Under the pieces are notes generated by a model. That model saw only the letters and a list, made by a program, of their open reading frames with translations. It was not told the origin of the DNA and did no database searches. This document shows, piece after piece, positions 38,701 through 46,150 of a stretch of 64,000 nucleotides of DNA. Location of the stretch: positions 2,118,001 through 2,182,000 of the forward strand of contig NZ_OY761823.1 of the NCBI RefSeq assembly GCF_963664965.1, in the 5' to 3' direction. This DNA is from an uncultured Pseudodesulfovibrio sp. (GTDB taxonomy: Bacteria > Desulfobacterota > Desulfovibrionia > Desulfovibrionales > Desulfovibrionaceae). Each line of letters opens with the position of its first letter. The first letter of the stretch is position 1. The position numbers and the translations under genes are program-made.

Positions 38701-38820
38701 CGGGGAACAGGGCTTGGAACCTATTCCGCGAAACTCATTGCCGAGGTGCATGGCGGAACCATGGGATTCATTACATCCGAGGAGCACGGAACAACCGTGA
38801 CAGTAAAGTTCCCTGCGTGA
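35758..38820 (+). CDS. histidine kinase with three periplasmic SBP_bac_3 domains
   Basis: 1020 residues: a signal peptide or first helix (CLVLCLLPLLLLGARAE), then three tandem family-3 binding domains starting near residues 37 (QKIVVAAGNDSAPFYFL), 262 (KLVISCMNDYPPFTTL) and 507 (QMRLGVDSEWPPFEFI). A membrane helix follows near 737-760, a short coiled coil, HisKA with RHDLKNPLTNIL (His809) and an ATPase domain (SNLVRNAFEASPEGE, GKARGTGLGTYSAK). It is translationally coupled to the permuted binding protein, probably its partner in sensing. No receiver domain is fused; a receiver gene lies convergent 2 bp away. Ligands are unknown; family-3 domains often bind amino acids. Confidence 0.92.
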   Translation: MSTNCYVRRCKALCLVLCLLPLLLLGARAEGSERPQKIVVAAGNDSAPFYFLNKEGEPEGWMVDLWKVWSEKTGIDVEFRLDSFGNSLDLVRKGEADAHAGCFYSKERDAFMDYVLPLTDVQTHFFYSMKIQGLKSLQNLRGFNIGIIKGDYAMEVLERELPGASISVFDNNKELFEAVENGDVKVFVKDTLIALKTLSDRGLMDEYSYIPEQPLYSKPFLATVREGQEGLAEIVLDGMKQISQQEKMEIEAKWSGKVLAGVSDKLVISCMNDYPPFTTLTKYGEPAGLLVDLWRLWAERTGTDIEFRFGYWYETLDDIAHGRADIHSGLNKNFEREVWMDFTEPIFLTDTSLFYLAGQQPVTLENLKGKKVGTLKGAVTEAWLRENAPSIQTVPFVGNEQMAESLLKGDVAAVLIEGVNFTEVLLQHGWAGKVDRVKKVLSFQNLYAGTIAGRRGLINKINQGFQAISRSEIQELERRWVPEPTLRHFANQPRPLDLTRREMIWLKDHPQMRLGVDSEWPPFEFISPQGLYEGIVSEYISRLGEKLGVEILPVSEKNWDDMVEKVSSQDVDMVAGPNSADDVAAYLHYSKPYLSFPLSILVRDDSSVLNLRDLKGKKVGVVRGYDIENSLNQDTPGIDIVLVDNTEEALWDLVEGKLDALVSSTVSYRYLTSKHGISNVRVAVATPYSFNLSMGVRRDWPELVGILDKALGTITDSERDAIVNHWLNIHIERFIDWSMVWKVAFGIFSVAALILGIIIHANRKLAAEIVVRKRTQAALAESRERLEKQNHELIEAAELREDVERVSRHDLKNPLTNILSVPQLLMMSDNIEEYQKEMLKRVEASGYAMLQMINNSLDIFKMERGAYKFNPIDVDIAAVVRKVLLDQESVSNSKELSMSLLLEGVPMDEHETVMIQGEELLCYSMLSNLVRNAFEASPEGEAVTVELHREDGVALAIHNMGAVPEGIRDYFFEKYATSGKARGTGLGTYSAKLIAEVHGGTMGFITSEEHGTTVTVKFPA

Positions 38821-38821
38821 G

Positions 38822-39223
38822 CTACAGGATTTTTTCTCCCAGAATGATTTCAAGTTTTTTAATGAGCGTGTCGGGAGTGAAAGGCTTTACGACATAGTTG
38901 GTGGCCCCATGCTGAACGGCGGCGATAACATCGTCCTTGGTGCAATGAGCGGTCAGCATGAGCACCGGGATATCTTCGTGCTCACCGGGACCATCGGAAC
39001 CTTTGATGGCATCCAGAAATTCCAACCCGTTCATGACAGGCATGTCCCAGTCGAGAATGATGCAGTCAACGGTTTCGTTGTAGAACTTCTTTTTCGCAAT
39101 CTTGCCGTCCTCGGCAAAGATGAAGTTGTGGAATTTGACGGACCGAAGAATGTCGGCGACGATCTGCCGGACTGCCTGATTGTCATCCACGATAAGAAAT
39201 TTCATGTCGAGGTTGATGCTCAT
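38822..39223 (-). CDS. CheY-like response regulator
   Basis: A 133-residue receiver-only protein: acidic pocket IVDDNQ (Asp13, Asp14), phospho-acceptor Asp58 in IILDWDMPVMNGLEF, Thr in LMLTAHC and Lys in YVVKPFTP. Its 3' end lies 2 bp from the 3' end of the triple-domain kinase on the other strand, so it may be the partner although it is transcribed separately. The features are closest to chemotaxis CheY. Confidence 0.9.
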   Translation of the reverse strand: MSINLDMKFLIVDDNQAVRQIVADILRSVKFHNFIFAEDGKIAKKKFYNETVDCIILDWDMPVMNGLEFLDAIKGSDGPGEHEDIPVLMLTAHCTKDDVIAAVQHGATNYVVKPFTPDTLIKKLEIILGEKIL

Positions 39224-39387
39224 TGCGGTGTTCCTTGTTTGAGAGGTGGCAGGTAATACACGTTATATGGAGTATATCATTTTTCATTAAATGATCCAGT
39301 TAAAACAAGGCGGGCGCTGTGTGAATGAGAGCAAACATGTTTCCTGTGAGATGTGACTTGATGTCGGAAACAGCGTGATGCAATGAA

Positions 39388-39426
39388 AAGGAGTTACGGC
39401 ATGATTCCGTAACTCCTTGTTTTTTG
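39388..39426. terminator. hairpin terminator downstream of hydF
   Basis: AAGGAGTTACGG and CCGTAACTCCTT, a perfect 12-bp stem with a 7-nt loop. The better T-run (TGTTTTTTG) is on the plus strand and a shorter one (TTTTC) is on the minus strand, where the hydF operon ends. Confidence 0.75.
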
Positions 39427-39488
39427 AGTCGAGACAAGGGGGTGTGTTTTTGTCTTGCCCTTGTCGTGTGTGCGTGAGGTGAAGCGAG

Positions 39489-40694
39489 CTAATCGAGCTT
39501 GAAAGGTTTCAGCACCCTGTCCAGCACTCCCTGAAGTTTGGATATGGCGACGCCGTAGTTGGTGACGGGCACGCCCCGGCGGTTGCATTCTTTGATGCGG
39601 CGCAGCATTTCCGTTCTGTTGATCATGCAGGCGCCACAGTGGATGGTGAGCTTGAACCGTTCCAGATTTTCAGGGAAATCGTGTCCTGAGTAGAACTCGA
39701 AGTTCAGGTCCTTGCCTGTGTATTGGGTCAGCCAGCGGGGAATCTTCACCCGCCCGATGTCGTCGGCAACCGAGTGGTGTGAACAGGCTTCGCCCATGAG
39801 AACGGTGTCGCCGTCTTCCAGACTGTCAATGGCCTTGGCCCCTTCCACCAGTTTTTCAAGATCGCCTTTGTATCGGGCGAAAAGTGTGGAGAAGGTGGTC
39901 AGCGGAATATCGTCGGGCACGTCTCCTGCCACGCTCATGACGACCTGCGAGTCGGTGATGACCAATGCCGGTTTGCGTTGCAGGTTGGCAAGTGCCTCGT
40001 CTATTTCGCGATCCTTGACTGTAATGCCGATGGCGTCGCAGTCGAGAATTTCGCGCAGTACCTGAACCTGCGGCAGGATTAGCCTGCCCTTGGGGGCTGC
40101 CAAATCGATGGGGACCACGCAGACCACCCAGTCGCCCTCGTTGATGAGGTCGCCCGCCAGCACCGGCTCGCGTTTCATTTCCGGGGGCGCGATGTCGATG
40201 ATGGTTTCTTTTACGGCGTCGACATCCAGTCCGGTCTTGGCCGAGGTCACGAGATGGCGCAGGTTGTTTTCCGCGCAATAGGCGATGTCTGCGGCAGCGG
40301 GTTCCTTCAGGTCGCTTTTGTTGAAGACGATGATAAACGGGATTTCCAGTTCCTGAATGTCTGCGATGATCTTTTTTTCATAGTCCGTGATGCCTTCCTC
40401 GGAGATCACGACCACGGCCACGTCCGAACGCCAGAGCACCTTGCGGGTCGCCTTGATTCGCAGCTCACCCAGTTCTCCCTCGTCGTCCAGTCCCGCCGTG
40501 TCGTAGAAGGTGACCGGACCGAGCGGCAGCAGTTCATAGTGCTTGGCAACGGGGTCGGTCGTGGTGCCGGGGTGGTCGGAGACAATGGCGATGTCCTGTC
40601 CCGTGATTGCGTTGATGAGCGACGACTTGCCTGCGTTGCGCCTTCCGGCCAGAGTGATGACGAGACGTACGCCGCGGGGAGCTTTGGTGGTCAT
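39489..40694 (-). CDS. hydF: [FeFe]-hydrogenase maturation GTPase HydF
   Basis: A 401-residue scaffold GTPase on which the 2Fe subcluster is completed before transfer to apo-hydrogenase. The G1 loop is GRRNAGKSSLINAI, the G3 loop is DTAGLDDEG and the G4 loop is NKSD. The Fe-S ligands are in the C-terminal half: GEACSHHSVADD and the HCGACMINR motif. It overlaps hydE by 4 bp and is last in the maturation operon. Confidence 0.96.
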   Translation of the reverse strand: MTTKAPRGVRLVITLAGRRNAGKSSLINAITGQDIAIVSDHPGTTTDPVAKHYELLPLGPVTFYDTAGLDDEGELGELRIKATRKVLWRSDVAVVVISEEGITDYEKKIIADIQELEIPFIIVFNKSDLKEPAAADIAYCAENNLRHLVTSAKTGLDVDAVKETIIDIAPPEMKREPVLAGDLINEGDWVVCVVPIDLAAPKGRLILPQVQVLREILDCDAIGITVKDREIDEALANLQRKPALVITDSQVVMSVAGDVPDDIPLTTFSTLFARYKGDLEKLVEGAKAIDSLEDGDTVLMGEACSHHSVADDIGRVKIPRWLTQYTGKDLNFEFYSGHDFPENLERFKLTIHCGACMINRTEMLRRIKECNRRGVPVTNYGVAISKLQGVLDRVLKPFKLD

Positions 40695-41692
40695 GAGTCT
40701 TTCCTCCTGGAGAATCCTTTGGATGATGACGGCTCGAGGCCGAGGGAAATAACGGTTTGCCGTGCTGCGGTCAGAGAGGCGGATGCCGTGGAGTGCGCCT
40801 GATTCTTTCCGGGATAGATCGTGTAGTCCGAGCGGTGCTCTTCCGGTGTCATGGAAGGCATGAGAACGTTGCAGCCGCGTTGCAGGGCTTCTCCCTGACT
40901 GGGCTGGTGCAGTGCGCTCAGGGCGGATGTCGCCGGAATGTTGGCTCCGGGGTTGAGCAGCCGGAGCAGTGCGGTCACCCGGTGGGACAGGGCGATGCTT
41001 CCGGCCTGCTCGGACGCCAGCGGTGTCTGCGGGTGGGGGATGAACGGTCCGGCTGCGAGCATGTGAAGTTTGAGGTCGGAAAGGTACAGGATGTCCTCAA
41101 GTGTCGTTTCCACGGTCATGTCGGGCAGCCCGATGATAATGCCGGAGCCGACTTCGTAGCCCATGTCCTTCAATGCTTCCACGCGTTGCAGGCGTTCGGA
41201 AAAGCTTTCGCCGAGCCGAAAGCGAGCATAGAGTTCCGGGTCGGTGGTTTCGAGTTTCACCAGACAGCGGTCTGCGCCGCATTTCCGCCAGTGGGCGTAT
41301 TCGGAGATGTCGCGGTCTCCCACCGACAGGGTGATGGCAATGTCGTGCCGGGAGCGGATGTCTTTGACCAGTTCGCCTATGAACTCCGTGGAATAATGAA
41401 AGTCATCCCCGGACTGAAGGACAATGGTGCCGATGTCGTTTGCCGCTGCAACGGCTGTTGCGTTCAGGATCGTTTCACGCGTCATCCGGTAGCGCGCGAT
41501 GTCCCGGTTCGGGGAACGCAGTCCGCAATACTGGCATCGTTTGTTGCAGTGATTGGAAAATTCGATGATGGCCCGGAGAAAGATTTCCTTGCCGAATTGC
41601 TGTTCCTTGGCTTCATCGGCACGGGCGAACAGTTCTGTATCGTTCCGGCCTTCGAGGTAGGCACGAACTTCTTCCTTGCTAAGAATGCTCAT
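40691..41692 (-). CDS. hydE: [FeFe]-hydrogenase maturation radical-SAM enzyme HydE
   Basis: A 333-residue radical-SAM enzyme that acts on the synthon made by HydG while building the 2Fe subcluster. The cluster motif is CNKRCQYCGLRSPN (CX3CX2C) and the TIM-barrel segments GTIVLQSGDD, RCLVKLETTDPELYARFR and GSGIIIGLPDMTVE are all in place. It overlaps hydF by 4 bp and the unknown gene upstream by 14 bp, so the operon is tightly coupled. Confidence 0.96.
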   Translation of the reverse strand: MSILSKEEVRAYLEGRNDTELFARADEAKEQQFGKEIFLRAIIEFSNHCNKRCQYCGLRSPNRDIARYRMTRETILNATAVAAANDIGTIVLQSGDDFHYSTEFIGELVKDIRSRHDIAITLSVGDRDISEYAHWRKCGADRCLVKLETTDPELYARFRLGESFSERLQRVEALKDMGYEVGSGIIIGLPDMTVETTLEDILYLSDLKLHMLAAGPFIPHPQTPLASEQAGSIALSHRVTALLRLLNPGANIPATSALSALHQPSQGEALQRGCNVLMPSMTPEEHRSDYTIYPGKNQAHSTASASLTAARQTVISLGLEPSSSKGFSRRKDS

Positions 41693-42254
41693 TGAGTTCT
41701 CCTGTCATGGCGTGATGACATTCGCAGATGAGCCGGTACGCCGCGACTTCCTGGTCAGAGGCGTTTCCCGGTCGATTGGTTTTCGCCCAGTCAAATAGCG
41801 TTTCCACGTCGGCTTTGATGATTCCCCAGAATCCGTTTGCAGCGTAATCCTCGCAGTGGGCGTACTGGCCGAAGATGATGGTATCGTCGATAATGATGAT
41901 CGGCATACAGGGAATGGTGTGCTGTGGGTAAACGTGCGTCTTTTCGGGATAGGCCTTTTTCAGTTCGTGCAGGAATTCATGGGATGCGTGAAGGGTTTTC
42001 GCATGCTCTTCTTTGGTCGCATCCAGACGAAGCGCGTGCATGAACGGTGCACTCCATGGCTGGGCATCTGTCAGGTCGATGATATCCAGCCGTTCGAAAT
42101 CGGGTTTGGCAAGAGCTGTCGTCAGTGCTTCCCTGTGCGGGGCCGAGTCAGCGAAAGGGCCGTATACCGCAGCGTGAAGGAGTATCCGCTTTCTGGCTGC
42201 GGCAAAGAGGGAGGGAAGATTCAGGGTAGCGATCCCGGCAACGAGGCGTGTCAC
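41679..42254 (-). CDS. unknown protein within the hydrogenase maturation operon
   Basis: 191 residues starting with a GTG at 42254 that overlaps the aspA stop (GTGA) and ending 14 bp inside hydE, so it is cotranscribed and translationally coupled. I do not recognise it. It is soluble and alpha/beta in style, with HAAVYGPFADSAPHREALTT, an acidic middle and IIIIDDTIIFGQYAHCEDYAANG. The Cys residues are Cys near 118, 132 and 176 plus a CECHHAM motif near the C-terminus, which could bind metal. Its place among hydF, hydE, aspA and hydG suggests a maturation or quality-control role. Confidence 0.75.
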   Translation of the reverse strand: MTRLVAGIATLNLPSLFAAARKRILLHAAVYGPFADSAPHREALTTALAKPDFERLDIIDLTDAQPWSAPFMHALRLDATKEEHAKTLHASHEFLHELKKAYPEKTHVYPQHTIPCMPIIIIDDTIIFGQYAHCEDYAANGFWGIIKADVETLFDWAKTNRPGNASDQEVAAYRLICECHHAMTGELNEHS

Positions 42255-43684
42255 AGCTTGACCTCGTCGAATTCGTCGGGCGTGAACCCGAGCTTGCACA
42301 GCCGTTTCGGTGACAGCAGGGCGTCGATGATTTCCGGTGATGCAATGCCCTGAAGGATGATTTCTTCACGGATGGTTCTGCCGGACGCCTTGGCCTTGGA
42401 CAAAAGGGCCTCGACTTTGCCGTAGCCCAGCACGGGAACCAGAACCGTTGCCAAGGCGTGGCTCTGCTCCACATGCGAAAGACAGCGTTCAGTGTTGGCT
42501 GTGATGCCGGGGACGCAGTCCTGTGCCAGCCCTTTTGTCACATTGACGAGAAGTATCAGTGATTCAAGGAGGGTGTGGGTGAGCAGCGGCATGAGGTGGT
42601 TGAGTTCCAGTTGGCCCATGCCCGCAGAGAGTGCGATGGTCTGGTCGTTGCCCATGACCTTGAGCGCAACCTGTGTCACCGCTTCCGGCATGACCGGATT
42701 GATCTTGCCCGCCATGATCGAGGAACCCGCCTGAAGCGGGGGCAGGGAGATTTCACCCAGGCCGGTTGCCGGACCGCTGGCGAGGAGCCGCAGGTCCGAG
42801 GATATTTTCATCAGGTTGGCCGCGTATGCCTTGAGCATGCCCGACACTTCGACGAAAGAGTCCATGTTCTGGGTGGCATCCACCAGATTTTCGGCGCGGG
42901 ATACCGGCAGGCCGCATAAGTGGCGTAGTGTCTCCGTCACCTTGAGGACGTAATCGCGAGGCGCCCCCAGACCTGTGCCGATGGCTGTCCCGCCGAGGTT
43001 GACCTTTTTGATGCGCTCGCGGCTCTTGAAGATACGCCATCTGTCGCGTGCGATGCTGTCTGCAAAGGCACCGAAGGTCATGCCCAGCGTCATGGGGACG
43101 GCGTCAGTGAGTTCCGTGCGGCCTACTTTGACGACGTCACGGAACGCGTTCTCCTTGGCCTGAAGCGCTTCCTGAAGGTCTGCGACCTGATTTTCCAATC
43201 CCACCAGCAGGGACAGTGACGCCACCTTGAGGGCGGTGGGGTACACGTCATTGGTGGACTGGTGCATGTTGACATGATGGATGGGGTGAACCCGGGCGTA
43301 TTCGCCCGGGTTTCCGCCCAAAAGTTCCTCGGCGCGGTTGGCGAGGACCTCGTTGACGTTCATGTTCGTCGAGGTCCCTGCTCCGCCCTGGAATGCGTCC
43401 ACGACGATATGGTCGGACAACTGGCCGTTTTCCATTTCCTTGCAGGCCGCAATGATGGCCTCACTTCGCTCCCGGTCGAGATGCCCGAGAGCCGCATTGG
43501 TCGCGGCGCAAGCCTGTTTCACCAGAGCAAGGGCCTTGATGAACGGTGCGTGAAGCCGGTATCCGGAAAACGGGAAGTTGCGGACGGCCCGCATGGTATG
43601 GATGCCGTAGTAGGCTCCTGCGGGGATGTCCAATTCGCCTAAAGCGTCATGCTCGCGGCGTAAGGTTTCGTCGTGGCTGTCCAT
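42251..43684 (-). CDS. aspA: aspartate ammonia-lyase
   Basis: A 477-residue member of the fumarase/aspartase superfamily. The signature GSSIMAGKINPVMPE holds the flexible catalytic loop; N-terminal HTMRAVRNFPFSG and AGTSTNMNVNEVLANRA with HQSTNDVYPTA are typical of aspartase rather than fumarase. It converts aspartate to fumarate and ammonium. It lies inside the hydrogenase maturation operon, between hydG and the unknown gene, overlapping the latter by 4 bp. Such linkage is known in other genomes and could supply ammonium for the bridging amine of the H-cluster. Confidence 0.93.
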   Translation of the reverse strand: MDSHDETLRREHDALGELDIPAGAYYGIHTMRAVRNFPFSGYRLHAPFIKALALVKQACAATNAALGHLDRERSEAIIAACKEMENGQLSDHIVVDAFQGGAGTSTNMNVNEVLANRAEELLGGNPGEYARVHPIHHVNMHQSTNDVYPTALKVASLSLLVGLENQVADLQEALQAKENAFRDVVKVGRTELTDAVPMTLGMTFGAFADSIARDRWRIFKSRERIKKVNLGGTAIGTGLGAPRDYVLKVTETLRHLCGLPVSRAENLVDATQNMDSFVEVSGMLKAYAANLMKISSDLRLLASGPATGLGEISLPPLQAGSSIMAGKINPVMPEAVTQVALKVMGNDQTIALSAGMGQLELNHLMPLLTHTLLESLILLVNVTKGLAQDCVPGITANTERCLSHVEQSHALATVLVPVLGYGKVEALLSKAKASGRTIREEIILQGIASPEIIDALLSPKRLCKLGFTPDEFDEVKL

Positions 43685-43693
43685 GGTCTGTTC

Positions 43694-45118
43694 CTAGATG
43701 TAGAGGTCGCGTTCTCCCGCTTCCATGCGCGCCAGTCGATCCATGAGAATCTTTTTGCGCTTGGGGTCGTCATACGCTTCGACTTCCTTGCGGATGAGTT
43801 CATTGCCCGCTTTCCTGGTCTCTTCGGAAGCGTAGTCTTCCAGATATTCCTTGAAGGTGAGCAAACCGTTGGGGAGGCAGAATTCCTGAATGAAGCCGGT
43901 CTTGGCCAGCTCCATGAAGTGCTCGCCCGTGCGTCCCATGCGGTAGCAGGCCGTGCACCATGAAGGGACGTAGCCGTGTTCGCCCGCGATGGAGTGAATG
44001 ATCTCGTCCAGACTGCGGTTGTCGCCGATACAGAACTGCTGCACGTCGGGACGGTCGTATTCCGGGTCGCTGTAGGCACCGGGGTAGGTGCGGGAACCCG
44101 CGGAAAGCTGGGACACGCCCACCTCGATGAGTTCGCGCCGGAATTCGGCGTTCTCGCGTGTGGTCAGGATGAGGCCTGTGTACGGTACGGCGATACGTAG
44201 TGCCGCGACGATCTTCTTGAATTCGTGGCCCGAGGTCGGATAGGGCGGATTGAAGGCGATTTCCGCACCCAGTGCCGGTTCCAGTCGGGGGAAGGAAATG
44301 GTGTGCGGACCGACACCGCAGTCCTTTTCCAACTGACGGCAGTGGTGCAGGAGCGCGAGCACGTCAAAGGTCGGCTCATACAGGCCGAACAGTACGCCCA
44401 TGCCGACATCGTCGATCCCTGCTTCCATGGCGCGGTGCATGGCGTGCAGTCGCCAGAGGAAATCGGTCTTGCGGCCGCCCGTGTGGAGCTTCTTGTAGGT
44501 CTCCTGATGATAGGTTTCCTGAAAACACTGGTAGGTCCCGATACCCACTTCGTGGATTTTGCGAAATCCTTCCACGTCCAGCGGAGCGCAGTTGATGTTG
44601 ACCCGGCGGATTTCACCGCTCTTTTCCGAGGTGACGGAATAAACGTCGCGCACGGTCTGGGCGATCCATTCGGCATCATGCTTGGGGTGTTCGCCGTAGA
44701 CCAGCAGGAGGCGTTTGTGCCCCTGATTTTCCAGTACCTCGACTTCCTTGTGGATTTCTTCGGCTGTCAGTGTCCGGCGGTCCAGCTCCCGGTTTTTCGC
44801 GTTGAAGCCGCAGTATTCGCACTGGTTGCCGCATTCATTGGTGATGTAGAGGGGCGCGAAAAGAACGAGGCGGTTGCCGTAGATGCCCTTCTTGATGGAC
44901 ATGGCGGTTTCGAAGATGGCTTCGTCCAGTTCCTTGTCCTTGTTTTTGAGCAGAACTGCGGTCTCATAGGGAGTGAGTCCGTTTCTTTCAAGGCCCTTGT
45001 CGAGTATCTCCCTGACCAGCGATTTGTCGGGATTCTCTGCCCGTGCGATTTCTTCGTTGATCAGTTGTTCGTCTATGAAGTTCGTCAGATTGTGTTGTGT
45101 CGTGTTGTTCGATTTCAT
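43694..45118 (-). CDS. hydG: [FeFe]-hydrogenase maturation radical-SAM tyrosine lyase HydG
   Basis: A 474-residue enzyme that cleaves tyrosine to p-cresol and makes the CO and CN ligands of the H-cluster on an Fe-Cys complex. The radical-SAM motif is CGNQCEYCGFNAKN and the second, C-terminal cluster is bound by CTACYRMGRTGEHFM with Cys in FIQEFC. Length and motifs match authentic HydG rather than ThiH. It is second in the operon, 12 bp after the TM1266-type gene. Confidence 0.97.
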   Translation of the reverse strand: MKSNNTTQHNLTNFIDEQLINEEIARAENPDKSLVREILDKGLERNGLTPYETAVLLKNKDKELDEAIFETAMSIKKGIYGNRLVLFAPLYITNECGNQCEYCGFNAKNRELDRRTLTAEEIHKEVEVLENQGHKRLLLVYGEHPKHDAEWIAQTVRDVYSVTSEKSGEIRRVNINCAPLDVEGFRKIHEVGIGTYQCFQETYHQETYKKLHTGGRKTDFLWRLHAMHRAMEAGIDDVGMGVLFGLYEPTFDVLALLHHCRQLEKDCGVGPHTISFPRLEPALGAEIAFNPPYPTSGHEFKKIVAALRIAVPYTGLILTTRENAEFRRELIEVGVSQLSAGSRTYPGAYSDPEYDRPDVQQFCIGDNRSLDEIIHSIAGEHGYVPSWCTACYRMGRTGEHFMELAKTGFIQEFCLPNGLLTFKEYLEDYASEETRKAGNELIRKEVEAYDDPKRKKILMDRLARMEAGERDLYI

Positions 45119-45130
45119 GTTCGTTCCTTG

Positions 45131-45385
45131 CTAAGCCAGAAGAGATTTGACCCGGACGTCGCTGAGCATGCCGAGTTTGCCGGTCAGTGCGCCAAGTTCG
45201 TCAGTGGAAGCTTCGATGATGAGGCCTATGACGTTGACGCCCTTTTCGCGAAAGGGAATGCCGATGCGTCCAACCACGATATCCGAGTTGGCGCCGATGA
45301 TTTTATTGACTTCCGGGGCTGATTTGCCCCTATCCTGAATGAAAATTCCGATGATTCCAAGCCGTTTGTCCATGCGTGTTCCCAT
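45131..45385 (-). CDS. TM1266-family iron-only hydrogenase system regulator
   Basis: An 84-residue ACT-like protein of the TM1266/TIGR03959 family, found next to HydEFG in many genomes and thought to regulate the system. It has the family start MGT followed by KRLGIIGIFIQDRGKSAPEV and the end GALTGKLGMLSDVRVKSLL. I use the ATG at 45385 (AAAGG upstream); the ATG at 45373 is possible. It is the first gene of the maturation operon and lies just after the leader terminator at 45414-45443, so it could be tied to the attenuation seen there. Confidence 0.88.
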   Translation of the reverse strand: MGTRMDKRLGIIGIFIQDRGKSAPEVNKIIGANSDIVVGRIGIPFREKGVNVIGLIIEASTDELGALTGKLGMLSDVRVKSLLA

Positions 45386-45413
45386 GTGCCTTTGATGATT
45401 GGTACAGAAAAGG

Positions 45414-45600
45414 AAAAAGCCCGGGGTTAGCACTCCCCGGGCTATCTACGATTGGGACAGGCAAAAGCCCGGACAACGGTTTTATCTGCAAGCAGACTGT
45501 CCTTGGCGGGCTTCCACCCTGGGGTTAGGTCGTTCCCTTCCCGCAGGTAGATGAACTCCGTTACGGAGGTGTTCTGGGAAGAATTGATAGAGGAAGTTCT
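45414..45600 (-). promoter_or_regulatory. putative attenuator/riboswitch leader of the hydrogenase maturation operon
   Basis: On the minus strand the leader can form: hairpin CUCCG/CGGAG (45568-45556); helix GCGGG (45544-45540) with CCCGC (45510-45506); helix GGACA (45502-45498) with UGUCC (45475-45471) around UCUGC/GCAGA; then a terminator AGCCCGGGG/CCCCGGGCU (45443-45435 with 45426-45418) followed by five U. CCGGGCU at 45472-45466 can instead pair with the 5' arm of the terminator as an antiterminator, and it partly overlaps the UGUCC strand, so the two states exclude each other. It matches no riboswitch class I know. Confidence 0.6.
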
Positions 45601-45631
45601 GCAAATAGGCAAGAGAAAAATGACACGAATT

Positions 45632-45657
45632 GTATACGTAATTGAAAAACGTAATAC
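45632..45657. promoter_or_regulatory. inverted repeat, operator candidate of the maturation operon
   Basis: On the minus strand GTATTACGT-N9-ACGTATAC, an imperfect inverted repeat just upstream of the leader, overlapping a possible -10 sequence (TATACAAT). It is a likely site for a regulator of the hyd genes. Confidence 0.5.
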
Positions 45658-45797
45658 AGTGCCTATAATGCACCGGAAACGGGGCAAATGCTTGGCTGCC
45701 CTCGGTGGCGTGAGGGGGGAAGAGAGGGGGGAGAACGAAGCGTTCGGCCCTTGGGGCAGAATAATCCTAGCCGCAGGTCGACGCTGTTTAATCGGTA

Positions 45798-46136
45798 TTA
45801 CAGAGCCAGTTCGATGCCCTTGGCCTTGAGCGCTTCCAGCTTCTTGCTGCGATCCACATAGTGGGTGTGCAGCAGGTGGTGGGACTCGTGTCCACAGGGG
45901 CCTTCGTGCAGGAAACCGTCCTTGTGGTCATAGATTTTCTTGACCATGGGGTTGTCCTGAGACTTCCTGAGTTTGTAGATTTTGGGATTGGCGTCGGCGT
46001 CATACACAGACTTCTGGCGCAGGGCCACAAATTCCATGGCAGCGGCGACGGCTTCCTTGGTCATGTTGAAACCGAGTACGGCGTATCCGGCCATGACACC
46101 ACAGGTCTTCAAGAATCCACGTCTGTTCAATTTCAT
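45798..46136 (-). CDS. hydB: periplasmic [FeFe] hydrogenase small subunit
   Basis: A 112-residue small subunit with a Tat signal: NRRGFLKTCGVMAGYAVLGF (twin Arg, RRGFLK), cleaved near AVAAA. The mature part wraps round the large subunit (NPMVKKIYDHKDGFLHEG, HHLLHTHYVD). The large subunit has no signal, so the complex is exported as a folded dimer through this subunit. It starts 14 bp after hydA. It is close to the Desulfovibrio vulgaris HydB type. Confidence 0.95.
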   Translation of the reverse strand: MKLNRRGFLKTCGVMAGYAVLGFNMTKEAVAAAMEFVALRQKSVYDADANPKIYKLRKSQDNPMVKKIYDHKDGFLHEGPCGHESHHLLHTHYVDRSKKLEALKAKGIELAL

Positions 46137-46150
46137 CTTTCAGTTCCTCC

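Noticed and set aside
45442-45687. A leader peptide or small gene ending just before the hyd leader terminator
   Set aside because: The frame ...TEFIYLREGNDLTPGW...PNRR ends at the terminator and looks protein-like, but no ATG, GTG or TTG with a ribosome-binding site lies near its plausible beginning, and a second frame over the same stretch is equally open. Not excluded.
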